43,337 nt of DNA, taken from NCBI GenBank assembly GCA_013215375.1, contig JABSRB010000040.1:6735-50071 (forward strand), read 5' to 3'. Below the pieces are notes generated by a model. The model saw nothing but the letters and a program-made list of their open reading frames with translations. It was not told the origin of the DNA and did not search any database. Origin of the DNA: Oceanospirillaceae bacterium (GTDB taxonomy: Bacteria > Pseudomonadota > Gammaproteobacteria > Pseudomonadales > Balneatricaceae). The translations under genes and the position numbers were made by a program. Below are positions 26,361 to 33,747 of this stretch, one piece after another (position 1 is the first letter of the stretch; each line of letters begins with the position of its first letter).

Positions 26361-28447
26361 TAATCATCATCCTCATCAAACAACTCTTCAATTAGGTCTG
26401 GATAGCTAAAATCCTCTTTCTTCACGTCAAATAATTTAACAATTTCGGCAGAAGTTTTCTTTTTATCCTTTGGAGGATAATAACCACTATCTTTGCGCTC
26501 TAGATCTTTTTCCGCCTGTTTATTTTGTGTGATTTGGTTAATTTTTTCTGCGTTGCTCAAACCATTATTTGCTGTGTCTGATTTCACTGCTTCTTGGATT
26601 GTTTGTTTAATGAATCTCTCAAGGCTTCTCTTCTGCTCTTGGCTAGTTTGTTCTGCTTTCGACATCGTATCTTTTTGCTCTCCCTTAATTTTCCAAACAT
26701 CCCAGAATGAACAATGCACGAACTCTCTGGATCTATCTGCTAGCTTACATACCCAATATTCGGTGCTGTTTTTATTGGGAAAGAGATAGATATGGTCTGC
26801 AACTGCAGGATCGTATGCAGCTTCTAAAAACTTGGGCCTGCTCGTTTCACTGGAGCGGTGCAGCCAACCTAATTTGAGTATTTCAGTCGAGGTAAAATAT
26901 ACTCCGAAAAGTTTAATACCTAAATCTGAAATAGTAGCCTTAGCTCTTGGCAATAAACACACTTTTAAAACATCTGCATTAACACTTCTTAACCGGCCTG
27001 TTCTATTTTTAATCCCCCAATTCCACAGTTGCAGAGGTACACAAGCAAGGTCTGAAGGCATATCTTCATACCTATCATATTTGTGTAATACAGAGAATTG
27101 GTTATGGTAGAGAACTGATCCCAAAACAATTTTCTTAAACTCAGTGACATTCAACTTTGCATCTAATCTGTAATCATTCCCACCACGTTTTTTTACTTTA
27201 GTCCCTGTGACAAAGCCTGGAGCGAAAGGTGAGAAATCTGCTTGGACTGTTCTGAAGGTTCTTTCGATAATACCTTTTGCATCGCCTCTATAGGGCGGTG
27301 TATTTTCTATTCTTACAGAAAAACTATTTTCTAAACTTTCTATTTGATAGCCTAAAAGCTCACCTCTATCAGCTAGTAAAGCATCACATAAGCCAATTAC
27401 AGGCCATTGCTCCTCTTCAATTGAATACTCTAACTGTTTACAAAACTCTACTTTATCAGTCATAGACATAACTAAAGCTTGTAGAGCAGCGACATAAGAG
27501 GGGTTTTCAAAGCCCACATAAAAACCCGCTATCATTCGACTAAATACGTCTTTGACAAAGTAGACAACAGGTCGCCCGACAATACGGTTGCGATCAGCAT
27601 CAGAAACAAGGTAGACATCAGCAATCGTAGCATCTATTTCAAAGCGTGAACCTGGCCCTAATACCTGTGTGTTTGCTGTACTTTGTAAGGGCTTAACATC
27701 TTTATTAAACTCAATTTTATTAACTCGTTTACTAACCCTTTCTGCTTGAGAGTATTCTCGTTTATAGAAGTGATGCATTTGCCAATGTGTCGGCATTTCT
27801 TCTTCTGATGTGTCAGGGAAGTAAGTCTCGTAAATATCTTTAAACCTTCTGTGGGCATAAGGGAAACTGTAACCCTTATCTGTGAGAAGATATTTGTCGA
27901 TAGCTATTCTAAACAGCCTTTTTATAGACTCATCAACATTAACGCCGGTACCAGGCATATACTTCCTAGGCCTACCTAGCTTTTTTTCTTTAGCCGTACG
28001 AACTTTTCCTTTAGCACCAGAATTTTTATAATCAGGCAGCAATGCATTAACTATTTGTCCCCTTTGCCAATATCTCCTGGCAAGACCGTACAGTGTTTGC
28101 TTTGTTGAGCCTTGCTCCGAAATAATATAATTTATGATTGCGGATCTTACTTTCGGCAAATAATACTCATCTGATTCAAGTAATGGTTTAATTAATTGAT
28201 AATTTTTATCTCGCTTTTCTTTAGCTACAGAGCCTTCTTCAGGCATTTCTAACGCCAGATGCGCATAAGGGTCTAAAACACGGCTGATGCTTTCTTGAGC
28301 TATTTCTTCTTTTAAGTCATCAATTAAGATCAGTGAGGGGAATGCTTTTGCATCCTCTACTGCAATCCAAACCACATGCGGCGGTAGTAAAGCTAAAATA
28401 CGATAACTCTCACCCTTAAATAACAGCACTTCATTGATTTGAAACAT
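26360..28447 (-). CDS. tnsB: DDE transposase TnsB
   Basis: TnsB binds the end repeats and cuts and joins the 3' ends of the transposon. The retroviral-integrase-like core holds D272 (RFEIDATIADVYL), D360 (ALLADRGELLGYQ) and E395 (GDAKGIIERTF), almost the Tn7 numbering. The 695-residue length matches Tn7 TnsB (702). The charged C-terminal tail after residue 600, ending DLIEELFDEDDD, corresponds to the TnsC-contacting tail. It overlaps tnsA by 17 bases. Its binding sites are the AATAAAGTATCATAC repeats at both ends. Confidence 0.95.
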   Translation of the reverse strand: MFQINEVLLFKGESYRILALLPPHVVWIAVEDAKAFPSLILIDDLKEEIAQESISRVLDPYAHLALEMPEEGSVAKEKRDKNYQLIKPLLESDEYYLPKVRSAIINYIISEQGSTKQTLYGLARRYWQRGQIVNALLPDYKNSGAKGKVRTAKEKKLGRPRKYMPGTGVNVDESIKRLFRIAIDKYLLTDKGYSFPYAHRRFKDIYETYFPDTSEEEMPTHWQMHHFYKREYSQAERVSKRVNKIEFNKDVKPLQSTANTQVLGPGSRFEIDATIADVYLVSDADRNRIVGRPVVYFVKDVFSRMIAGFYVGFENPSYVAALQALVMSMTDKVEFCKQLEYSIEEEQWPVIGLCDALLADRGELLGYQIESLENSFSVRIENTPPYRGDAKGIIERTFRTVQADFSPFAPGFVTGTKVKKRGGNDYRLDAKLNVTEFKKIVLGSVLYHNQFSVLHKYDRYEDMPSDLACVPLQLWNWGIKNRTGRLRSVNADVLKVCLLPRAKATISDLGIKLFGVYFTSTEILKLGWLHRSSETSRPKFLEAAYDPAVADHIYLFPNKNSTEYWVCKLADRSREFVHCSFWDVWKIKGEQKDTMSKAEQTSQEQKRSLERFIKQTIQEAVKSDTANNGLSNAEKINQITQNKQAEKDLERKDSGYYPPKDKKKTSAEIVKLFDVKKEDFSYPDLIEELFDEDDD

Positions 28448-29258
28448 AAAGTGCCTCCGTTAATAATCCAACATCTGCTTTTTTGAACTGATTTGCCTGT
28501 AGTTTATGAATTTCAATGCAACAATTGAATTTGAAACACCTGTGTGCCAGTAACTGGCGAAGCTCCTTTATTGACTGACCAATTGGCAAGGTATAAGCCA
28601 TATCAAGATCTTTACAAATATCAATGACGCCGCGATTTGGAGCTTCTGAGAAATGATAGGAGAAGTAATTAGTCTTTTCGATCAATTCAGACAATGCTAT
28701 TTCATCCCTTTGCATAGGGTATATCCAAGATATATTTTGTATGACGTTAACTGGAATTTCTTTCTCTGTTACTACATACCAAGGAATACCCTTTTCAAGC
28801 CAATAACGGCGCTCTAGCTCCAGTTTCTCAATAACTCGCTTGTCTTGTAACTTGCCAGAGGGCTTCACTTGTAAGGCAAATTTAGGCTGATTGATATCTT
28901 TAGTATCAACTAAAAAATCTGATGACATGTATTGCATCACACCAGAGACGGCAGGATGTGCGATACCCGCTTCTTTTGCTATTCTAAGAGTGGCTTCACG
29001 CTCTAAAGGAAATTGCTCCCTAATTTCAACCACATCCCAATGCCACTCCATAAGTAAAAAAACAGCAAGTTCAATATCCGAGAGCATGTGATGTGTTCTT
29101 TGACACTTATGACCAAACACCCTGTGTGATCGCCCTTCAGAGGGCACGTCTCGAACAGTAATCCAAGGCGTATAATCAGCCAGCCTTCCTGATCCTCGCC
29201 CTTCTTTTATCCAACGATTGAATTGATCTTCAGTTGAACTGTATCTTTTTTTAGGCAT
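28431..29258 (-). CDS. tnsA: Endonuclease TnsA
   Basis: TnsA cuts the 5' strands at the transposon ends, giving true cut-and-paste movement with TnsB. All three catalytic residues fall at the Tn7 positions: E63 in LSDIELAVF, D114 in SSDFLVD and K132 in LQVKPSG. The 275-residue length and the SEGRSHRVFGHK and LERRYWLEKGIPWYVVT stretches match Tn7 TnsA closely. It is the first gene of tnsABCDE. The start codon lies immediately after a TTTTTTT tract of a terminator-like hairpin and no clear ribosome site is visible, which is odd. Confidence 0.95.
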   Translation of the reverse strand: MPKKRYSSTEDQFNRWIKEGRGSGRLADYTPWITVRDVPSEGRSHRVFGHKCQRTHHMLSDIELAVFLLMEWHWDVVEIREQFPLEREATLRIAKEAGIAHPAVSGVMQYMSSDFLVDTKDINQPKFALQVKPSGKLQDKRVIEKLELERRYWLEKGIPWYVVTEKEIPVNVIQNISWIYPMQRDEIALSELIEKTNYFSYHFSEAPNRGVIDICKDLDMAYTLPIGQSIKELRQLLAHRCFKFNCCIEIHKLQANQFKKADVGLLTEALYVSNQ

Positions 29259-29310
29259 AAAAAAACCGTTAGTCGTTAACTCATTACTTGAGAATAACGT
29301 TAACGGTTTT
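29259..29310 (-). terminator. Hairpin with T tract abutting tnsA start
   Basis: On the minus strand AAAACCGTTA (29310-29301) pairs with TAACGGTTTT (29271-29262), with an inner GTTA/TAAC and CTCA/TGAG stem, and is followed by TTTTTTT up to the tnsA ATG. A possible promoter, TTGCAT (29319-29314), 17-base spacer and TATTCT (29296-29291), would start transcription inside the hairpin. This arrangement would stop read-through from glmS but not transcripts from the element's own promoter. The promoter is weak and inferred. Confidence 0.6.
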
Positions 29311-29377
29311 AGTATGCAACTTTATTACTTAGTATGATACTTTATTACTAGGTATGATACTTTATTACTCAACTACA
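29311..29377 (-). repeat. Right end with three abutting TnsB-type sites
   Basis: Three 20-base sites abut one another at 29351-29370, 29331-29350 and 29311-29330; the innermost is diverged (TTGCATAC in place of TATCATAC). The terminus is TGTAGTTGAG read inward from 29377. Densely packed sites are the Tn7 right-end organisation, and in Tn7 TnsB binding here represses the tns promoter. Confidence 0.92.
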
Positions 29378-29382
29378 TGTAT
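29378..29382. repeat. Target site duplication, right copy
   Basis: TGTAT follows the right terminus and matches 15964-15968 exactly. It covers positions 21 to 25 after the glmS stop codon, the standard Tn7 insertion point. Confidence 0.92.
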
Positions 29383-29402
29383 ATTCAGAAAGTATAGATC
29401 CG

Positions 29403-29440
29403 CTATTCCACTGTCACCGATTTCGCCAAGTTCCTCGGCT
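29403..29440 (-). other. attTn7 TnsD recognition region in glmS
   Basis: The last dozen codons of glmS, encoding the conserved PRNLAKSVTVE end, are where Tn7 TnsD binds. The insertion 21-25 bases beyond the stop shows that the site was used here. The site itself is unchanged, so glmS is intact. Confidence 0.8.
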
Positions 29441-31226
29441 GATCCACATCCGTCCCCTTCAGCACTGCCACATGGTAAGAGAACAACTGCATCGGAATGG
29501 TGTACACAATCGCCTCTAATATCTCAGGCATCTCTGGCATACGTAATACGTGATAGCCGTTGTCTGAGGCTATCGCATCAGAACCGCAGAAGATAAACAA
29601 CTCGCCACCGCGGGCGCGTACTTCCTGTAGATTAGCTTTTAGTTTCTCTAACATGTCGTTGTCGGGAGCAACGGTGACGACTGGCATGTCTTTATCAACT
29701 AACGCCAACGGGCCGTGCTTTAGTTCCCCTGCCGGGTATGCTTCTGCGTGTATGTAGGAGATTTCTTTGAGTTTGAGCGCGCCTTCCATCGCGATAGGAT
29801 AGAGCTCGCCGCGGCCCAGAAACAGTGCGTGATTTTTTTCGGCAAAACTGGCTGACATCGCTTCAATGTCACTGTCCATTAACAACGCTTTAGCGACTAT
29901 TTCGGGAAGTTGCTGTAAATCAGCCACTAATTGACGCTCTGTATCTTGCTGCAAGGTAAACCTGCGCCCTATTACTAGCGTGGTTAATAACAGCGATACT
30001 AGCTGGGTGGTAAATGCCTTAGTAGAAGCTACGCCAATTTCAGGGCCCGCGTTGGTCATGAGATGTAAATCAGATTCGCGTATTAATGAGCTACCTGGTA
30101 CGTTGCAAATGGTTAAGCTGGCCAGTATTTGATCTTTTACATCGCGCAGTGCCGCTAGTGTATCGGCGGTTTCACCGGATTGTGAAATGGAGATAAACAA
30201 GGTGCCTTCACTGATCACTGCTTTGCGATAGCGATACTCGCTGGCCACTTCTACCTGGGTTGGGATACCCGCGATTGATTCCATCCAGTATTTGGCAACT
30301 AAACCTGCATGAAAGCTGGTACCACAGGCGATGATCTGTACTTGTTTCACTTGATCAAAAATAGCTGCGGCCGCAGTGCCGAAACAGTTTTCATCAACCA
30401 GGCCCTCGCTAATTCGGCCATTAAAAGCCGCCTTAGTCACAGTGGGCTGCTCGTGAATTTCTTTGAGCATATAGTGCTTGTAGCCCCCTTTATCGGCGGC
30501 ATTAACACTGTGCTCGTAGGTGCTAATTTCGCGCTCTACAATCTCCCCGGCGGCATCCACGATGCTAATGCTGTCACGATCAATCAGAGCGATATCGCCC
30601 TCTTCTAAAAACATGAAGCGGTCGGTCACTGGTAATAATGCCAGCTGATCTGAGGCGATAAAATTCTCGCCAAGACCGACACCAATCACTAGCGGGCTAC
30701 CTTTACGGGCGGCAATAATTTGCGAAGGGTTATCTTTATGCATGATGCCTAAGGCAAAAGCGCCCTTTAACAATACCGTACATTCTTGCACCGCATTTAA
30801 TAAGCTATTGCCCGCCTGTACTGACCTGTCTAATAAGTGAGCAATTACTTCAGTATCTGTTTCAGACTCAAAAACATAACCATCTGAGCGCAAATCTTTA
30901 CGCAGCGCCTCAAAATTTTCGATGATACCGTTGTGCACCACGGCTATGCGTTGGTTTGACATATGCGGGTGCGCATTATGCTCTGCCGGGACGCCATGCG
31001 TTGCCCAACGAGTATGAGCGATACCACAACTGCCCGTTAGTGGTGTCTGTTGCTGCGCATCGGCGAGCATTTGTACTTTACCTTCACGACGCAAGCGCTG
31101 CAGCTGCTTGCCGTCCCAAATCGCCATGCCCGCTGAGTCATAACCACGGTATTCTAAACGGCGCAATCCCTCGATTAATATCTGTGCTACTGAGCGCTGC
31201 GTTGTCGCCCCTACGATTCCACACAT
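29403..31226 (-). CDS. glmS: Glucosamine-fructose-6-phosphate aminotransferase
   Basis: GlmS makes glucosamine 6-phosphate from fructose 6-phosphate and glutamine, the first step to UDP-GlcNAc for wall and LPS. The N-terminal glutaminase begins MCGIVGATTQ, with Cys2 as nucleophile and THGVPAEHNAHPH behind it. Two SIS domains follow, with CGTSFHAGLVAKYWME and SQSGETADTLAALR. It ends PRNLAKSVTVE, and its 607 residues are standard. The gene lies 47 bases after glmU in the same direction. Its coding sequence is untouched by the transposon but its terminator has been separated from it. Confidence 0.97.
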   Translation of the reverse strand: MCGIVGATTQRSVAQILIEGLRRLEYRGYDSAGMAIWDGKQLQRLRREGKVQMLADAQQQTPLTGSCGIAHTRWATHGVPAEHNAHPHMSNQRIAVVHNGIIENFEALRKDLRSDGYVFESETDTEVIAHLLDRSVQAGNSLLNAVQECTVLLKGAFALGIMHKDNPSQIIAARKGSPLVIGVGLGENFIASDQLALLPVTDRFMFLEEGDIALIDRDSISIVDAAGEIVEREISTYEHSVNAADKGGYKHYMLKEIHEQPTVTKAAFNGRISEGLVDENCFGTAAAAIFDQVKQVQIIACGTSFHAGLVAKYWMESIAGIPTQVEVASEYRYRKAVISEGTLFISISQSGETADTLAALRDVKDQILASLTICNVPGSSLIRESDLHLMTNAGPEIGVASTKAFTTQLVSLLLTTLVIGRRFTLQQDTERQLVADLQQLPEIVAKALLMDSDIEAMSASFAEKNHALFLGRGELYPIAMEGALKLKEISYIHAEAYPAGELKHGPLALVDKDMPVVTVAPDNDMLEKLKANLQEVRARGGELFIFCGSDAIASDNGYHVLRMPEMPEILEAIVYTIPMQLFSYHVAVLKGTDVDQPRNLAKSVTVE

Positions 31227-31273
31227 AATGTTTCCTTTTTTACAGCGACAGCCATCATAGGCTGTCCTTATGA

Positions 31274-32644
31274 TTATTTTTTAACTGGTCGCTGCCAATT
31301 TTTGATATTTACTTGCTTACCGCGTGCAACACTGAGCTGTTTGTCTGCTACGTCTTTACTAATAGTGGAACCTGCGCCGATTGTTGCGCCCGCGCCGATA
31401 TTAACTGGGGCTACTAGCGAGGAGTTTGAGCCAATAAACGCGCCGTCACCAATCTGCGTGGTAAATTTGTTAACGCCATCGTAATTACAAGTGATGGTGC
31501 CCGCACCAATGTTAACCTCGCGGCCTATTTGCGCATCGCCTAAGTAGGTTAAATGGCTGACTTTAGAGCCCTCGCCTATCAGCGCTTTTTTGGTTTCGAC
31601 AAAGTTGCCAATTTTGGCTTTAGTCGCTAACTGAGTACCTGGTCGCAGGCGCGCATAGGGCCCCACTTCACACAACTCACCGACACTACTGTGCTCTATC
31701 ATAGTATTGGCTTTAATAATCGCATTGGCACCAATGCGTGCATCTTTGATCACGCAGTTAGCGGCAATACTCACGCCTTCACCTAACACCACATCGCCTT
31801 CAAAGATCACGTTAACATCAATAAAAACTTCACCCTCAAGCGTTACTTTACCGCGTACATCAATGCGCGCTGGATCAGCAAGAGTGGCACCCTTTAACAT
31901 AAGTTGGCGCGCCTGTTGTTGCTGATAAAAACGCTCTAACTGGGCAAGCTGTACTTTGTCGTTAACCCCTTGTACTTCTTGCTCTGCACCAGGAGATCTG
32001 GTGATGATAGCGACGTTATCTGCAGCGGCCATGGCAATAATATCGGTTAAGTAATATTCGCCCTGAGCGTTGTTATTACCTAACTGTGAAATCCATTTGC
32101 GTAAAAACTTGTTGGGAACCGCCATGATGCCGGTGTTTATTTCAGCAATTTTTAGCTGTTCTGCGCTGGCATCTTTTTGCTCGACAATCGCCGCAACTTG
32201 CTGGTGTTCATCACGCACAATGCGCCCGTATCCCATGGGGTTAGCTAGAGTCACCGTCAACAAACCCAATTGGTCAAGCTTGGCAATATCCACCAGTTCT
32301 TGCATGGTGCTGCTCTGTGTTAGGGGAACATCGCCGTATAAAATCAAACTGACGCCCGTATCACTGAGATTATTCAACACTTGCGCCACTGCGTGCCCAG
32401 TACCCAATTGCTCGCTCTGCAGAGCGAACGCAATGATTTGCCCCGCCAAAACTTCCTGTACCAACTCTGACTTGTGGCCCACAATCACATGCGTATTTAT
32501 TTGATTGGCCGCGGCGATTGCGCTGGCATTATCAATGACATGTTGCAGCATGCTTTTGCCGCCAATCTTGTGCAATACTTTTGGCAGTTTAGAGCGCATT
32601 CTAGAGCCCTGTCCCGCTGCCAAAATAATAATATCTGTATTCAT
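31274..32644 (-). CDS. glmU: Bifunctional GlmU
   Basis: GlmU acetylates glucosamine 1-phosphate and then attaches UMP to give UDP-GlcNAc. The N-terminal pyrophosphorylase domain has LAAGQGSRMRSKLPKVLHKI, LYGDVPL and GYGRIVRD. From about residue 250 come left-handed beta-helix repeats with the acetyltransferase site in RLRPGTQL, NFVETKKA and TITCNYDG. The 456-residue length is typical. It forms a transcription unit with glmS and is divergent from the TrmB-type regulator across 188 bases. Confidence 0.97.
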   Translation of the reverse strand: MNTDIIILAAGQGSRMRSKLPKVLHKIGGKSMLQHVIDNASAIAAANQINTHVIVGHKSELVQEVLAGQIIAFALQSEQLGTGHAVAQVLNNLSDTGVSLILYGDVPLTQSSTMQELVDIAKLDQLGLLTVTLANPMGYGRIVRDEHQQVAAIVEQKDASAEQLKIAEINTGIMAVPNKFLRKWISQLGNNNAQGEYYLTDIIAMAAADNVAIITRSPGAEQEVQGVNDKVQLAQLERFYQQQQARQLMLKGATLADPARIDVRGKVTLEGEVFIDVNVIFEGDVVLGEGVSIAANCVIKDARIGANAIIKANTMIEHSSVGELCEVGPYARLRPGTQLATKAKIGNFVETKKALIGEGSKVSHLTYLGDAQIGREVNIGAGTITCNYDGVNKFTTQIGDGAFIGSNSSLVAPVNIGAGATIGAGSTISKDVADKQLSVARGKQVNIKNWQRPVKK

Positions 32645-32707
32645 TTAACTCTCTATCCTTAAATAAATTTTCCAATCACAATTAAAAACACTTTGTATAG
32701 AGATGAA

Positions 32708-32722
32708 TTAGGCACAGCCTAA
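32708..32722. promoter_or_regulatory. Candidate operator palindrome
   Basis: TTAGGC-ACA-GCCTAA is a perfect palindrome in the divergent spacer between glmU and the TrmB-type gene. A second inverted pair, TTGTCA/TGACAA, lies at 32811-32831 just before the regulator's start. Either could be the regulator's binding site; there is no direct evidence. Confidence 0.4.
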
Positions 32723-32832
32723 ATCATCAAAAATTTTATTCCCCGCAGCTTACTACAGGGTAGTTGATTGTTAGCTAATTTAAAGCAATAATAAAATTTA
32801 ACAATACCACTTGTCAGGAATAAATTGACAAT

Positions 32833-33573
32833 ATGCATAATAAAACCCTAGAGAAATTAGGCCTGAGCACTAAAGAGGCGATTATTTATCAATCTTTACT
32901 GTCATTAGGTCCAAGTCCTATTCGCACCATTGCGGAAAAATCAGAAATTAACCGAGGCACTACCCACGAGTGCCTGAAAAGCTTGTTACTCAAAGGGGTA
33001 GTCAACTACTTGCCACGAGGCAAGAGAAAGCTATTTGCCCCAAGAGATCCCGAAGTATTATTACAACTCGCTGAAAAACAACAAAACGATCTTGATAGCG
33101 CCATCGCCCAGCTAAAAACCACTGTCATCCCCGACTTGCAGCACTTAAAACCAGACTTCGCTGCCAGCCAAGTGCAATTTTATGAAGGAGATGAGGGCAT
33201 TGAGTTTGTATTGCGCGATATTTTAAGCACTGTACAATCCTCTGAGCAAAAAGATTATGCGGTATTTTCCTCCAAACCTATTCGCTCCCACCTCTACCGC
33301 CCTTTTCCTAACTACACTAACTTGCGCATTAAAAAGGGCATAGAAGTTCGAGTAATCGCCATTGGGGACGGTGGAGAAGATGCTGAGCTATCCCAGCGAA
33401 AGTGGCTTAAAACTGAGGGCAAGGTAGACGCTGCCTATATTGCGATCTACCCGCCCAAAGTGGCCATCATCTCACTCGCTTCCAACAACTATCCCACAGC
33501 GGTGGTCATTGAAGCCAAGGAAGTCGCAGCGGCGCAGCAAATCATTTTCAATACTTTGTGGGGTTTGCTTTAA
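32833..33573 (+). CDS. TrmB-family transcriptional regulator
   Basis: This 246-residue protein starts with a TrmB-type winged helix: LGLSTKEAIIYQSLLSLGPS, then IAEKSEINRGTTHECLKSLLLKGVV and LPRGKRKLFAPRDPEVLL. A coiled linker (residues 75-95) leads to a C-terminal sensor domain with QVQFYEGDEGIEFVLRDIL, seen in this family. TrmB proteins usually bind sugars. Being divergent from glmU-glmS, it may control amino sugar synthesis, in the place that DeoR-type GlmR takes in pseudomonads; this is inference. Confidence 0.82.
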   Translation: MHNKTLEKLGLSTKEAIIYQSLLSLGPSPIRTIAEKSEINRGTTHECLKSLLLKGVVNYLPRGKRKLFAPRDPEVLLQLAEKQQNDLDSAIAQLKTTVIPDLQHLKPDFAASQVQFYEGDEGIEFVLRDILSTVQSSEQKDYAVFSSKPIRSHLYRPFPNYTNLRIKKGIEVRVIAIGDGGEDAELSQRKWLKTEGKVDAAYIAIYPPKVAIISLASNNYPTAVVIEAKEVAAAQQIIFNTLWGLL

Positions 33574-33747
33574 TCCCTCGAGGCATAAATAGCCGATACA
33601 AAATGTCGAATCCCCTCAAAAACCACTAGTAAACAGATGCTTATATTAATAATTCACAAGAAATGATGTTTTTTAGTGCCTAATTTGTGATCTAATAGGT
33701 TTTCTTTTTAAAACAAAGACTTCGCTAGTAAGGAGGGTTATTAAGCA

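Larger units (their letters stand above)
15969..29377 (-). mobile_element. Complete Tn7-type transposon at attTn7
   Basis: The element begins TGTAGTCGAG and ends with the reverse complement of TGTAGTTGAG. Both ends continue into the same TAATAAAGTATCATAC TnsB-type repeat, and 5 bp TGTAT duplications flank it. It carries tnsA to tnsE transcribed inward from the glmS-proximal right end and a four-gene defence-like cargo. Protein lengths (275, 695, 549, about 502, 536) are close to those of Tn7, so this is the canonical Tn7 branch and not a Tn6022 or CRISPR-associated branch. Insertion is in the usual orientation, right end next to glmS. Confidence 0.95.

Noticed and set aside
32070-32504. 144-residue ORF opposite glmU
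   Set aside because: Antisense shadow of a conserved gene, with a composition expected from reverse reading.
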